NCBI GenBank assembly: GCA_037157565.1
Contig: JAZHRO010000003.1
Coordinates: 72,728,501 to 72,792,500, forward strand
Reading direction: 5' to 3'
From: Thalassia testudinum
Taxonomy: Eukaryota; Streptophyta; Magnoliopsida; Alismatales; Hydrocharitaceae
DNA: 64,000 nucleotides
This document shows positions 10,524 to 22,942 of this stretch, in pieces; the first letter of the stretch is position 1, and each line of letters starts with the position of its first letter. The notes below the pieces were generated by a model. It worked only from the letters and a program-made list of their open reading frames with translations, was not told the DNA's origin and did no database searches. The position numbers and the translations under genes were made by a program.

Positions 10524-11523
10524 GCAACAGAGGGTTGGAAGGAGCGGGCGGGCGGTGGATCTTGATCGGACGGCCGCGTGCGCCCGATAGCGTTCACGCG
10601 GGATTGAACGCGCGGTGTCACGCAGCATCGTACGCGCGGGAGGGCGCACAGTGCAGCAGGTGAAGGCGTGACTTAAGCCATCCGATATCGCGATTGGATG
10701 GCTGAGGCTCAGGGGACGTACGCAGGTGTTGCGCGTGCAAGCAGGCGAGCAGGCGCACGCGAGCTACCCATGACAGCCACGAAGAGGTTTTAGTGACGGA
10801 TTTATCCGTCACTAAGGACCCCTCATTTATTATTTTAAAGTTGTAATGTCCATTTTGCCCCCACTCCTTGCGACTATAAAAGGAGACCCCCTCCATACAA
10901 AATTTTGATCCCTTCCTTCTCTTCTTTACCCCTCCAAAGCTCAAGAGAAGCTTGTCCGACACCCGGGATGCTTCTCGCGAGATAAAGTCCAAATTTTCAT
11001 CCCCCTTCGGAAGTGGATCCTGCGACGACGACGGCGTGCTGCTCTGTTCCCATTCTTCTGCTTCGTCCTCCTTCATCCTGCTTCGTTCTCCTTCGTCCAA
11101 GCATCGTCCTGTCCGGCTCGTCCTCCAAGCAATTGTCGAGGAGGATAACTTCTCTCTCCCATTCTTATTTACAGCCTTTCTAGTGTAGAAGTTTCCTGCT
11201 TTATAGTGTAATTGATTTCCCACTTTCTAGTGTAACTTTTATTTAGTTTGATTGTATAAATAGTTGAAATATTGAATGCATGTTCTCTCTCTCTCTCTCT
11301 TTCTTTTAGTCTGATAGCTCCATTGTAATTATATCGCCTTGCTTATCAAAAATCATGAAAAAAATATAATTGCGAATATAGATCAACGTAGCCTCCCTGT
11401 GTTCAACCTGGAATTCTTTTTAGTATAAATTTTACTTGTTGAACACGAATTCTTCGCTTTCAAGCTAGAACGACAGGTTTTCTAAAACCAAACACGTTAG
11501 CGTAGCACTTCGTACGTTCAACA

Positions 11524-12339
11524 TGCCCTTAATAATTGATTGATGTGTGTGTGCATGCACAACCAGTGGTTTTCAAGTAAGATTATTTTTTATGTGGTGA
11601 ATTTTAGGGTTCAAATCTTGCTTAGTATCTTTTAGGATTCAACTTTAGGTATTTTCAAACAAGTTTTGTTGGCACATCATATTTTGAAAGCACAGGTGAA
11701 GATGTTTTCCTTGGAAGCTTAAAGAATGTGGGTGCCTAGTAAATTCCTAAGAGTTGATTCTATGCGGCAACTACTTGATGAGTTGATTTTAATTGAAGTA
11801 GTGTGGCCTAATCAACTAAAACAATCGGCCTGTTGCACCACTAGGTTAGGCACACAGAAATGGTTAACCTAGAATGATTTCTGCTCTTTTATGTGTTGAT
11901 TTGTGTGTACTGGTTCCACAGATCAGAATCCAGTTGAGTAAAAGAAAATCAATTAGGTTAAGTGCCTTGAACGTGGGTGTATGTTGTGTGCATGTTGAAT
12001 TACCCCACAAAATTTTGTTTTTGGTTTTTTCATATATGTGAGGGTGAAAGGTGAGTGAAAATCCAAACAACCAAACTAATCCTAAGATTTATGCAAACAC
12101 CTAGGTTAATTGGAATTTGAATTTAATGTGATGAAATGAAATCTATGGAGGGGGAAAGAATGGGGAGCACTTACAGTCGTCTTCAACTGTACTTTACTCC
12201 GATCTATCGCTTGACGATTCCCTGATAGAGGTATCTGCAAAATAATAGACACAAGAGAAAGCAAGTTAGAAGACAGCAAAGTGCATGAAATGCGAAAAGA
12301 TGATCGGAAAATCGTTGCCCCCCGGTAACGGTGCCAAAA
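11524..12339 (-). other. Leader and primer site of element A2, inverted, cut by A1
   Basis: Read on the minus strand this matches the A1 leader from about 1572 to 2403, ending at ...TTAAGGGCA where A1 inserted. The primer-binding site lies at about 12317-12335 (minus strand TGGCACCGTTACCGGGG), a variant of the tRNA-Asp type. The rest of A2 must lie left of the window, beyond A1. Confidence 0.82.
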
Positions 12340-14090
12340 TGTTGAACGTTGGGGGACTATGCTATCATAGTTGGTTTTGAAAACCTGTCATTGAAGTTTG
12401 AATAGCGAAGAACTGGGGTTCAACAAATAAAATTTATATTGGAAAAGAAATCCCGGGTCGAACTCAGGGAGGCTATGTCGATCAAGATTCGTAATTATAT
12501 TCTTTTTTGTTTTTGTTTAAAAATGTAGTAATTACAATGCAATAGAATCAATATAAACAATAAGAGAGAGAGAGAGAAAGAGAGAAAACATCCACTTAAA
12601 GTTGCAAAATGTTTGTACAACTAAGAAAGCAAGAAATTACACTAGAAAGAAGGAAAGCTATTACAACTAGAAAGCAGGAAAATTCTACTCTAAAAAGTAG
12701 GAAAAAGAAATGGGAGAGAGAAGTTATTCTCCTCGGTGATCGCTTGGAGGACGAGACAACACCTCGAAGATGAGGAACAGAGCGAGAAGAAGGAGGTCGA
12801 AGCAGGAGGAATGGGAACGAGGCAGCATGTCTTCGTCGTCGAGGGATCTGCTTCTGGAATGGGGGCAAAAGATTGATTTTAGCTCTTGAGGAGCATCTTG
12901 GGTGTAGGACAAGCTTCTCTTGAGCTTTGGAGAGGGAGATAAGAGAAGGAAGGGATGAGAAATTTGTATGGAGGGGGTCTCCTTTTATAGTTGGAAGGAG
13001 TGGGGGCATTTTAGACATTTTAATTTGAAAAACATTAATATGGAACCTTAGTGATGGACTTAAACATCACTAAAGGTCTGTCGTGGACGACATGTGCGTA
13101 TGCTGCGCATACCCTCTCCTCCACTCCGCTCAAAATGCCTACACACGTGCACGCAATATTAGCCGTTCGATGAAGAGATCGAACTGCTTAAAATCGCCTC
13201 GCTTGCGCCGCACGCCCGCATGTGTTCAAATGTCAGCGCCGTGTGTCTGATCATGCATGGGTGCTAACGCTTGCTCAGCGCCACACGATCTTCATCGCAC
13301 GGCTCCGCTCGCTCACCTGCTCCATACGCCCACTCTTCAATTTGCTCGAATGCGCGACTTTCTCTTCTCTCAAAGGCGCTCGACCAACACGCTACAGGTG
13401 ACTTTCTGTCGTAAAGAGGATTTTAGTGCACGGATTCGTGGCCATTGGATCGAGATCCACTGATCTAGATCCACTGTGCTCTTTCACTTGATGAAGAAGA
13501 AGCGGCCAATTAGATTCAATCCTGGCCATTGGATCAAGATCCAACGGCTAGGATCATGCGATAAAAATTGCTTGGAGATGCAGCAGCAGTTCCTCAGGGC
13601 CGATTGAGCGGCTGGGATGGCACCACGTGGTGCCATCCTAGTCGTCCATCATTTGAGTGATGTGGATGATGCCACGGGTATCGGATTGGACCAATTTTTG
13701 CGCCATTAGGCTACGATCATCGATCCGAATCCATCCGTGTGGTTGGATTTGTCATCTGAGGTGTGGATTAATGCCATATTGGCCCTTGATCTTTAGGGTT
13801 CCTAGATCTCTATCTGGTGCTATGGATGTCCGATTAGGGCGATCTTAGAGTCGTTGAACTCCAATCGTCACCTTGATCAGATCCGTACGGTTGGATCTTC
13901 GATCCGAGGCCTCGATAAAAAGTCACCCTATCCCTGACAATAAAAAGGAGACAATTACTGTACAATTTATACAACTTAATCTAAATGCATGATTATGCAT
14001 GTTATGAACTATTCACAATGTATGATACTAATGTGACACTAAGAACATACATTAATAGACATTTTAGGTTAATCAGATGTATGCACATCA
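12340..14090 (-). repeat. 5' LTR of element A2 (minus strand, 1751 bp)
   Basis: Starts TGTTGAAC and ends ...GCACATCA on the + strand, the inverse of the family A LTR. It carries a perfect G-box palindrome at 13616-13637 (ATGGCACCACGTGGTGCCAT core), a GGATC inverted repeat around 13524-13548, a decayed tRNA-like module (A-box 13384-13394, B-box-like 13343-13351), the GTGATG hairpin near 13045 and an inverted TATA box near 12984-12990. Confidence 0.85.
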
Positions 14091-14489
14091 TAGCTCTTGT
14101 CTAATTGAGCATTATCTAGGTTACTGTTGAATAATTTAAGTATTATGGTTAAGATATATGCTTAAATGAGGATCTAAAAGGTGATTTAAATCATCACTTT
14201 TTAAATCATTTCCATTCTTTTTGCTATGTCAGAACTCTTCATATACTCATACTATAAATTGATGATCAATTTTGAGTAATTATTATTTATTGCAAATCTT
14301 ATTTGGCTTTTTTTTTCATGGTCATATATATATTCATTGTGATTAGCACTTTACTTCCAACTTGCTCCCTACGTTCAACCTCAGACTTCTGTTCGAGTTA
14401 TAAATTATATCTGTTGCTCAATCGATTGAGGATTTGAAGTGTGACGATGATAATATAAACCCTTGATAGATCGCTCTAACATCCCTTAA
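14091..14489. other. Unassigned, possibly a decayed A-like LTR end
   Basis: No coding signal. About 14355-14430 weakly resembles the end of a family A LTR on the + strand (CTCCCTACGTTCAACCTCAGA, then TATAAATT). The similarity is too low to set boundaries. Confidence 0.25.
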
Positions 14490-15411
14490 CCATACCTACG
14501 CTCTACCACTCCTAAAAAAGGAGCTATAGCAACAAAAAGATTCACCTTTAGCTTCATCTTCCATACATACTTCCAATTTCATCCCATCATATCCACGTCC
14601 AAGAGAAGAAGAAAAGAAGAAGATTAAGAGGACACACTGTCCCCTTGGTGCCTTCCCTCTTCCTTTCTCTCTTGTGCTCACACAAGGTAGAGGTCCAACC
14701 AAACAAGGAGGACCTTCAGGACGAGTTCTTTAGGGTGGCTCACGTCCACCCTTGGAGGACATTCTAGGGTGGAATTCTTCCACCTTTGGAGGAGCTAGGG
14801 AATGCCCTATCTAGGGTTTGCCAGGAGGGAGAACCATCATCTACTGGAGGAGCACTTTAAGGAAGGAATTGGATGGTTCTTTCTAAGCCCAGGAGTAGCT
14901 GAGATTGGATCAAGAACCCTTCCCTCTTCGCCATCATCTTTGGGAGAAATTTTATTTTACTAGCATTTTTTTATTTTTGTAGTAGAAGCATTCCTCTACT
15001 ATTCTTGTAAAATGATATTTCTTCCTTTATAAAAGTTGACCTTCTATAAATTGGTTACATCTTTTTGATTGCTTTTACTCTAGTACATTTCACTCCCACT
15101 CTCTAATTACCCTAGGTCTCCACGTACCTAAGGTGAGCTTAGAGATAGGTAATTCTTGTCACTTAGGTATTAGTAATTAGGTGTAGTCTTTCTTCGCATA
15201 CTATATTTATTGCCCGTTATTTCAAAATTTTGAAAAAATATCATATTCAAAACTCCCAAAAAGAAAGTTCATTTCCCATTTTCAAGAGAGTGTTTAAAAG
15301 TGCAAACTTACCTCCTTGGATGACCCTAGATACCACCACTATCTAGGTTTATAAATTTAAAAGTAATTACAAATTTACGTGTTACAACAATTCAAAACCG
15401 TAATATTATCA
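14490..15411 (+). repeat. Family B LTR fragment (3' part, + strand)
   Basis: Matches the inverse of the B LTRs at 55150-57379 and 59253-61486. Shared landmarks are ACGTCCAAGAGA followed by AAGAAG repeats and TGTCCCCTTGGTGCCTTCCC near 14600-14660, the CACCCTTGGAGGA blocks, CCTCCTTGGATGACCCTAGATA near 15312, and an end in ...ATTATCA at 15411. The upstream half, including the AGCT-rich block, is missing. It is more diverged than the two minus-strand copies. Confidence 0.7.
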
Positions 15412-16128
15412 AATCATGCATTTTTGTGATCAGCGATCTACACCTGCAAAATTGAGCCCTACAAACCTAGCGGCAATTTGAACTGGCAGAACCCGCACAA
15501 CCGAGCCTCAAACTTACTACTGGGTGAACAGCACATGCAGAGCTAGGTGGTAATCAGAAGTTGAATATCCAAGCTCACCAAACCTAAAATTCTTTCTGGG
15601 TGACCAAAAGTTGCAAAGCTAGGCTCTGCAGAGCCATCGACAATTAGAACTGGCAGCTCCTGATTGTTAGGCAGCATTGGGTGGTCTGGGGTGGCACTTA
15701 CAGCAGGCCTCAAGGTAGCAATGGTACTGGTCATGCTCAAAGACGCTTGTTGGTAGTGCTGTGAGGCGAGAAAGACAAGTGATGGCCTACCGCCCTACCA
15801 AGGGAGGTCGGTGCTCTCTGGTCCACCTTTGCGTGTAGGAAGTTGGAGGACTTGCAGGCAAAGGTGGACAGGAGAGGGGATTTGGGATTAGGGTCAGGGA
15901 TTATGGACAAGGATGGGTGGAGGGGATTATAAATATAGGGATGTATATATAAATTTTCTTTTTTTATTATTTTTTATTACATCTTCAGTTGGGTTTAATG
16001 GAGGAGGGGCATATGACCTTAACGAAGTAACTTTATAAGGGTATATATATCAATATCAAATACATGAGAGTATATACATCATATCAAAAGTTTACCGTAT
16101 TATATATGTAAAAGTCTCATGGGGAGAT
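15412..16128. other. Intergenic stretch without recognised gene
   Basis: No recognisable protein or RNA gene. A 65-codon minus-strand frame at 15543-15740 resembles no family I know and lacks a clear context. The stretch is AT-rich from about 15950 on. Confidence 0.4.
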
Positions 16129-16325
16129 TAATTTCAATAAATTTTTAGGCTAATTAGGTTCTCGCTGCATAAAAATAGGATATTCTTGCAATCAAGGCCA
16201 AAAATATATACTTTGCACCCTGGACAATACTATGTTTAAAGTTTTAAATAAAAATAAAAAGGGAAATTAATTTCAATAAATTTATAGTGTAATAAGGATC
16301 TCGCAGCAAATTTTTACATAAAAAT
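16129..16325 (+). repeat. Imperfect direct repeat of about 50 bp
   Basis: GGGAGATTAATTTCAATAAA at about 16120 and GGGAAATTAATTTCAATAAA at about 16260 begin two related units. Each continues with TTTATAG/TTTTTAG, TAAT(A)AGG and TCTCGC(T/A)GCA. The units are about 140 bases apart. Origin unknown; perhaps an old local duplication. Confidence 0.5.
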
Positions 16326-18896
16326 TAATGTCTACTTACAATTAGAGTAAAATGTATCAAAGAGAAGTAGCTTTGACCGGGTTGTACGTTGTGCAAGGAA
16401 TTTTACTTACATGCAGCTTGCTCTTTCAAATGTATAAAAAATTAAACGACAGTAGGTATTTGAAAATAGTTAAATTGAGTTAAGCAATACTAATAATAAG
16501 GCATTACAGCGTACTTTATATTTAGAATTTGAAAATATTACAACAAGAGATAAATTCATTAATTATTGGTTGTAAACAATGTCTGGTGTGGGAATGAATT
16601 TTGGCATGGGAAAAGTTTACCCTTATTGATAGATAGATAGATAGAAAGATATCAGGAATGTCTATATGCAAAAGTTTTAAATTTTTTTCTCACCGAGAAG
16701 GAAAATGTGTGCATATGACTTGCCAGTGCCACCGAACGAATCCTTTGGTGGCAAAAGCTCTAAATATTTTATGCACGAGTTACGTGTGGATGTCGAACCC
16801 GACATACCTCAGGGAAAGCCATACTCAATGGAAAATTTAGTCATCTTCTAAATAAATGAATACCTATTAAAAATGTACGCTACAATACTCTTGTTTCTTG
16901 AACATTCATATATATTATATAGCAGACTAACTCAGGCAAACAGCTGGGTTGCAAAACCCATGAAATGACCGTCTCCTCTCCTCCTCGACGTCCAAAAACT
17001 CACCCATGGGGAGTCTTTTTGGCATTCGGATAATTATTTCCAGAATTAAAGATTAAGATTGTATCGTCATCCTCAATGAAACATGGGTATCATGTGAAAG
17101 CTACCGATGCATGAATTAATAAATAATAAACCATCGTTAACATCAGAGTGGATTGAATTCCCTTTTTCAGGCGCAAGACAACGCCACCCACCGGCTCTGC
17201 AACACGCAAGAAAGGAATTTAACTGCGTTTGCTATGCATCGGGGCACGACACGTGGAAATCGAAAATCCACGCCAACTCGATCGATATCTGCTGAGTGGC
17301 AAGTAGAAAGTACTCCCAATCGATGCGCTCCCAAGAGGTCAGTTTGAGAGCGAGGTGTAGTAAGTAATCGACTGCCCATTGCAGTCTCAAAAATTAAACA
17401 GAGCACAGCTGTGATATCAATTAATAGGCACATTATTCATCGTCATGATCCTCCAGGGCATGCAGCTGCATTCAAGTGCATGTTTCCATATGCATATGGC
17501 CGATCAATGGCTCGATACTACTACTTTCTTCAATGAAGGGTTTCTGTTCCCTGCTACCGGTAGCCAGTGATTTCAGATAGTGTATACGTCAATCAATCTC
17601 TATTATAGTCCAGTCAATTGGAACCTTCACGAATTAAATTATCAAAGACTTTTGCTTTCCACCGTTTGGAAGGTAGCTTGGCTTTCCCCGTCGTAAATGA
17701 CATCTGTGAGGATTGTTGGGATTCACATATAATATCGGAAGGCTTCATTTTGATTGAGTACCAGCTTCCCATCAGTACTAAGTGATGCATTGAGAAGAAT
17801 TATTTCAATCGCTTTTCACTCAAAGTTACATTGTTATCGATCTCTATTAATCACTCATCTCATCTACCAACACTCATCCACCCCATCCACCTTCCACACT
17901 CCAATCAATTAAAATAATAATATAACTTATGTACTATATTACCCTTAAGTTAAATAAAATAATATATTACACCTTAAAATATATTAATGCACCTATCAAA
18001 TTTATATATCCAACCCATCGTTTATTACTCAACTCCATCAAATACTCCAAGAACAATGCTGAAATAGTTATGCTTGTTTACTTTCAAAAGTGAATAGTTT
18101 TTCGTCAAATCTCTACGACGAACGATTTGCCTATAGGTTCTTCGAAGCATGAACAATAGTCATTTAAAATCGATTCGAGAAATGATTTAATGTCCCAAAA
18201 ATCGATTAGTCAAGAATTGAAACAACCTAATACTAGGATCATATGGGAAGACAAGCTAACTTCTTTTCGTTATGATGTCTCATAAGAAATTATACCTTTG
18301 TGGTAATGTAGTATAATACCACATGTGAAGTGTCTTTTGCAATAAGTCTCGACATAATAGCAAGACCTTCTAAGAACGTTGATGAGACGTTTGATACTAA
18401 GAATACCTAATAACAATCATGTATCACGAAGCCTTCGAGAGCCCAAGATGACCCATGATTCGAATTTCCACATGCATAGCCAGAGATGCAGTAATAGGAT
18501 CACAAATGACTAATCTCAGTACTTACTAGTCGACTAGTGTAAGCGTTGGTCAACTAGTAATTATGTTTTCTTAAAATAATAGTTGTTGTTGGTTGACCAC
18601 TGGCAACGCTGGTCTCCCAGCAACAAAAGAGTTGTCCTTCCAACTCTCTTGTTGGTCAACTAAGAAGAGAAATGAGGCAGGGAAGCACGAGTCCTCTTCT
18701 CTTCCTCTCCCTCTAGTGGTGGTAGCTCTTTCTTTGATATGTATCATGCTAATGAATAAGTCTTTTGGCTTTGCCTTTGGGAGATCTTTATGGTGGAGTT
18801 TGGTTGGAGGAATTAGAAATGTATGTTAATGGAATAGGAGGAATTCAGGGTTTAGGTGTTTTGTTTAGTTTGATGTCTTGTCAAGGAATTGGGTAG
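16326..18896. other. Intergenic, low-copy-looking DNA
   Basis: No gene supported. A short GATA microsatellite lies at about 16629-16645. 17790-18060 is AT-rich with pyrimidine runs and could be a worn miniature transposon, but no terminal inverted repeats are visible. 18500-18670 repeats GTCAACTAG and GGTTGACC motifs reminiscent of some LTRs, without enough evidence to name one. Confidence 0.35.
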
Positions 18897-18933
18897 TTTT
18901 ATTCCACCTGGGTGTTTGTTTGGTGGAATAAAA
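18897..18933. repeat. Perfect 12-bp inverted repeat with 13-base spacer
   Basis: TTTTATTCCACC (18897-18908) and GGTGGAATAAAA (18922-18933) are exact complements around TGGGTGTTTGTTT. The spacer resembles termini of some plant DNA transposons (GGGTGTTTGTTT), but no matching far end was found. Confidence 0.5.
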
Positions 18934-20748
18934 GAGGAAAACTTAGTTGAATAAGAGGATATGGGTGGATTTTCCCTTGTGTTAAGTTGGTAACTTGGTT
19001 TTTTTGTAATAATTAGTGAAGCCTTATGGTGCCATAGAGTACACAAATTCTATCACAAATTTGGAAACTATGAATTTATTTATTTGAAATGTTGAGTAAG
19101 TCCGTATGTTTTTACTAGTACATTTTTCTTTTAGTTTCATACAAAAATGCAATTAAGATCCCATTAATAAGGTCATATCTGCATTTCAAACAATAGAAAT
19201 GGCAACAACAATATGGTAACAAAATTTTTATTAACTTGCTCATATTTGTCTTACAACAATAAAGAATGATTTTTAAAAGATTGGTGGATATAATTCCACC
19301 TGAAACATACAAGCATCTCATGCACAAAAATAATGTTAATAATAACTTCATCATCTAATGGACTAATTCTCCAAGTCACGAGATATAAACAACTCTATAG
19401 AGTAAGAAATACTTTTCTTTATGTTTGAATATGATGAATTGACATGTTATATTTTATGTTCCTCATTGATAGCATCCACAACTTGAAGCTACAATCTTTA
19501 ATCTACACTTTACTTCATATAAAGGTTGTGGCCACACAACATATTTCTACGTAAATTTCTCCCATTCCATTGCATCATGTTGTTATGTCCATACTCAACG
19601 ACTTAAACGAACTACTTCACCCCAGCAACAATACCTGGTAAGATTGAGATATCATTAAATCATTGACCTATTTGAAGACACAATGAAAGTAATTTGATGA
19701 GAGTAGTAACATGTATACCTTTATTTTCACTCTTCCATATGCAGTTAGCATGTACTAGCCATGGTATAAGATGTATCACTTTTCCAAAATACTGTAAATT
19801 TGCATTCAATTTAAGCTACCATTTGGTGGTCTGCAAATTAGATTAAAGTAAATATTACAACCAAATTAACGAAACATATAGAAGGGAACAAAAGTTGTTA
19901 ATAATTCTAAAGCACTAACCATTTTAAGAAAGTGGCAAGAAGTTTGTGTCCTTCGCATTGGAATTTTGTTTTTGTTACAAGTTTGGCCCAGGTTGCTCCA
20001 AATATAAATGTCACCACATATCATTGGGCAGAAACCATTTATTTCCCCTCGACTTTGTGTTCCATGGCGTTGCTATCTTGCAGCCATCCAAACCATGGTA
20101 ACAATAAAGTGCAATTGATAAAGGATAGCTTCCCTTACCTTTGTGTTGGATGTGATTGCTGCATTGTAGCCATCCGTGCCATGCATACACATAAGGTAGG
20201 GTTGTGTACCTTTATGCCTAAGGACCAAGCCAACACATGAAAAAATCATGTAAAAGCATCGCCCTCAGTTTTGGTAAAGCATTTTTGGGGAGCTTTCATC
20301 ATAGCCAATGTAGAAGAAAATGATACCTTACTATTTCTTGCAATGATTTTGTTAGTGGATAAGCAATATAACATAGTATATACATAAGAAACAATACAAG
20401 TAATTGTAAAGTACGTGACAAAAATTTGGAATAGTACGTACTAGCAAACTAGTAAGATACAAGTCAACATTTCAAATAGTTTAGGGAAGAGTTCTAGATT
20501 CCCTAGTTATTACAACACCAGATTTAAGTAAACATTCATGACAAACATCGATAACTTATTTAGTGCCTGCAAGAAACTATAACAACTTAAAAATTAGACA
20601 TCAGGATGTTCTCCATCTTACGATACTAGGAGAACTGGGAATCCTTCATAGTACACTACATCCTTAAGTTATTAAAATCATTAACCACTCTGGAATGGCA
20701 TTCCACAACACTACAATCAACCATTTAGATCTCCACGTCTACCATCTT
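18934..20748. other. Intergenic, AT-rich, no recognised gene
   Basis: Several short open frames occur (for example 19932-20240 on the + strand), but none shows a recognisable domain or family motif. Fragments of an old DNA transposon are possible and unproven. Confidence 0.3.
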
Positions 20749-21012
20749 CTATTGCAAATCTGCATTCCTTGCTTCAAATGCTTGCAGTTCCAAATGAAGC
20801 TTATTCACCTCCTCATTCATTGCTTCAATCTCATGCTCCAACCCCACGTTGCGATCCAATAGCCAGTTGAAATGATCATCACTGTCATCCCTCCTCATTG
20901 TACTTTGAATGAGTTTCCTCTCCATGTTACCAACCAAAGTGGCCAAGAAGGTTAGCTCCGCTCTCATTGATTGAGGCACCAATACGTGTGACCGCATTAT
21001 TTTAGTTTTCAA
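20749..21012 (-). pseudogene. Short frame with a coiled-coil-like C-terminus, unknown origin
   Basis: An 87-codon minus-strand frame. Its last 50 residues have heptad-like spacing of hydrophobics in an acidic, Glu-rich context (GLEHEIEAMNEEVNKLHLEL), which could form a coiled coil. I do not recognise the family. It could be the tail exon of a broken transposon protein or host gene, or chance. No neighbouring exon could be recognised. Confidence 0.25.
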
Positions 21013-21233
21013 AAATGTAAATCAATATCATTGTAGTATAGAAATCGAGTGGCAAATAATGTGAATCAAAACAAATTAAATAAACCACACACAAAAGAGC
21101 AGGTCGTGTCCATAGGGAGGCAGTGGCCTATTAAAACTATCAAAATTTGAAACTAATAATGTTCACAAGTAATTTTATGAAGAAAGCAAGGTAAAACCCT
21201 CTTTTAATTAGTATAACATTGTATGGAATCACC

Positions 21234-22942
21234 TGTTCGGAGCATAGATCGCGAAAAAGATAAATGCATTGTAGTATAGTGCAAAATACGTCTTGACAAA
21301 TAAATTAATGGAACTAGTGAGTCCCGATCGATCTTAGGGAGGTAGGAAATGCTTTTGATTTCATGCTCTTGCTATAAATCTAATTACTAAATAGCATAGA
21401 CAATAAATTGCAATATACATATCAAGCAGAGAGTCTGAACATTAATTGCATACATGTAATTATAAGTAAACAAATTCTAAGCATGAACATAAACTATCTA
21501 TGTAGCAGAACAACGGCACCACAGGTGGTCCATGGTTTCCTTTGGGAGAGGTTGAGGATAGCAGCAATGATATGCCGAGGTGTCTCAACAAACGCTTCAA
21601 AAGAAGATACAAAGATGAAGGCATAGAAGATGGGAGGAAGAAGAAGGTAGAGGAGCTGTAGAAGGAAAAAGAAGAAGGAAATTCTCTTCGATGCCTTCAA
21701 AGGGGACCCTTAGACCTCTTTTTATAGTTGTTGTGAAGGGTATTTAGGGCATTGGAGCCCTTAATTTCATGCAACAGCCTTAGGTTGATCAGATTTGTTG
21801 ATCGGAGATCAACGACAAAATTAGGCCTAAAAATACCCTCTAAATCTTTCTCCACTCGTGGATGCTCTCTGGTGCTGACACGTTGTGCAACGTGCACCCT
21901 TGAATTTCAATCGCATGGCCCCCTCGCCCACATGTGCTTCTGCCTTTGTGCACTCACCGCTTGTCCTCTAAACGCACCTAATCTTCTTAGCCGTTCGATC
22001 TTACGATCAGACAGCTAAGAACGCTTTGCCATCAAACCTATTATTTGACGTGCCTTCATTTCGTAAAGCACGCGTCATCACACGTGTTCGCATCTCCCTC
22101 GCATCTGCGTGCACCACGCGGCTGCCTCTGTCACTGCTCGATGAAGATCGAACGACCAAGAATGTGTGCGCCTCATGGTGAAGCCTATTAGGATTCAAAC
22201 GTGCGCCGTGCATGTTCGTTAAGTGCATGGACCAACTAGGCTGCATCGCAAGTTGTTGTAAAAGTTCGTTTGAGGTGCATGCCGCCTCGACCGTTGGATA
22301 GAGATCCAACGGTTGTGATCTCGTCCTCGCTCGGTGTAGCAACTGAAAGCAGGCAACCTGGTGCATTCATGGGTGTTGGATGGAGATCCAACAGCCCACA
22401 ACGCATGAAGGATGATCTTCAAAGGTTGGGGCACGGCGAGGGGGAGGCTATGATGGTGCCATGTGGCACCATCATGGCTATCCATCTTCTTCTCCTTATA
22501 TCTGATGATGTAGACCTCCGATTGAGTTGATTTCTGCACCTTTAGACTACGAACACTGATCCAGATCTATCCGTGCGATTGGATTTGTCATCTAAGGTCT
22601 GGATATTCTTTAATTTTTCCCTTGGGTCTTGCTCTTCTGTAGACTCCTTATGGTGTTACAGGAGTTTGATTGATGTCATCTTGGAAGCGTTGGACTCCCT
22701 TCGTCGTTCTAAATAGATCCACAAGGTTGGATTGGTCATCCGTAGCCCAAATTACCTACAATGAGTAATACCTCTCAAATAGCACAGTAAAATGCATAAA
22801 ACATATAAATCAATTACGATGCAAAACACGATGCGTATGCATGAAGAATGCCTAAGTTAGGCTAGCTTGTTACTTAATTCCGGTAAATTAGTGCCTATGA
22901 TTGCTGTCCAATCGTCCCTAGCAAGTGCAAGACTAAATGAAA
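21234..22942 (-). repeat. 3' LTR of element C, a diverged A-like LTR
   Basis: Follows the family A LTR plan on the minus strand. From right to left it has a start near 22942 after GCTAGGGAC, blocks matching A2 13740-13900, a 26-bp palindrome at 22450-22475, the CCGTTGGAT/GATCCAACGG repeat at 22291-22312, a decayed tRNA-like module (B-box-like 22192-22200, A-box-like 22232-22242), an inverted TATA segment near 21719-21725, and a TGTT end near 21234. Boundaries are approximate. Confidence 0.65.
22450..22475. promoter_or_regulatory. 26-bp LTR palindrome with swapped arms
   Basis: Arms ATGATGGTGCCA and TGGCACCATCAT pair perfectly over 12 bases around TG. In the other copies the arms read GGCACC then GGTGCC; here they read GGTGCC then GGCACC. 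Both arms changed while pairing was kept. Confidence 0.6.

Larger units (their letters stand above)
1..11523 (+). mobile_element. Ty3/gypsy (Athila-like) LTR retrotransposon A1, nearly complete, defective
   Basis: Direct LTRs flank an internal region of about 8.3 kb in the order tRNA-Asp-type primer site, leader, gag, protease, reverse transcriptase, RNase H, integrase, 3' UTR, polypurine tract. Integrase lying after RNase H defines Ty3/gypsy. The tRNA-Asp primer, long leader, gag style and absence of a chromodomain point to the Athila side of the plant Tat/Athila group; that lineage call is inference. The left LTR begins outside the window: base 3 aligns with base 9961 of the right LTR, so roughly 91 bases are missing. 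Sequence right of base 11523 is the inverted leader of a related element, so A1 inserted there. The right-hand duplicate would be TGCCC (11524-11528); its left partner is outside the window. Confidence 0.9.
9870..11523 (+). repeat. 3' LTR of element A1 (complete, 1654 bp)
   Basis: Starts TGATGTAAAC right after the polypurine tract and ends ...TTCAACA. It contains a near-perfect 28-bp palindrome with an intact G-box CACGTG (10321-10348), the inverted repeat GCCGTTGGATC/GATCCAACGGC (10402-10425), the tRNA-like module (A-box 10473-10483, B-box 10515-10523), the TTAGTGACGGA hairpin (about 10788-10815) and a TATA box (10875-10881). It is less decayed at CpG sites than the 5' LTR. Confidence 0.92.

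Noticed and set aside
17107..17433. Overlapping short frames on both strands
   Set aside because: Three mutually overlapping frames with no domain; typical of chance openness in GC-richer intergenic DNA.
17790..18060. Miniature inverted-repeat transposon
   Set aside because: AT-rich and repeat-like in texture, but no terminal inverted repeats or target duplication could be found.
19932..20240. Possible transposase exon of 102 codons
   Set aside because: No catalytic motif or family similarity that I can recognise on either strand.
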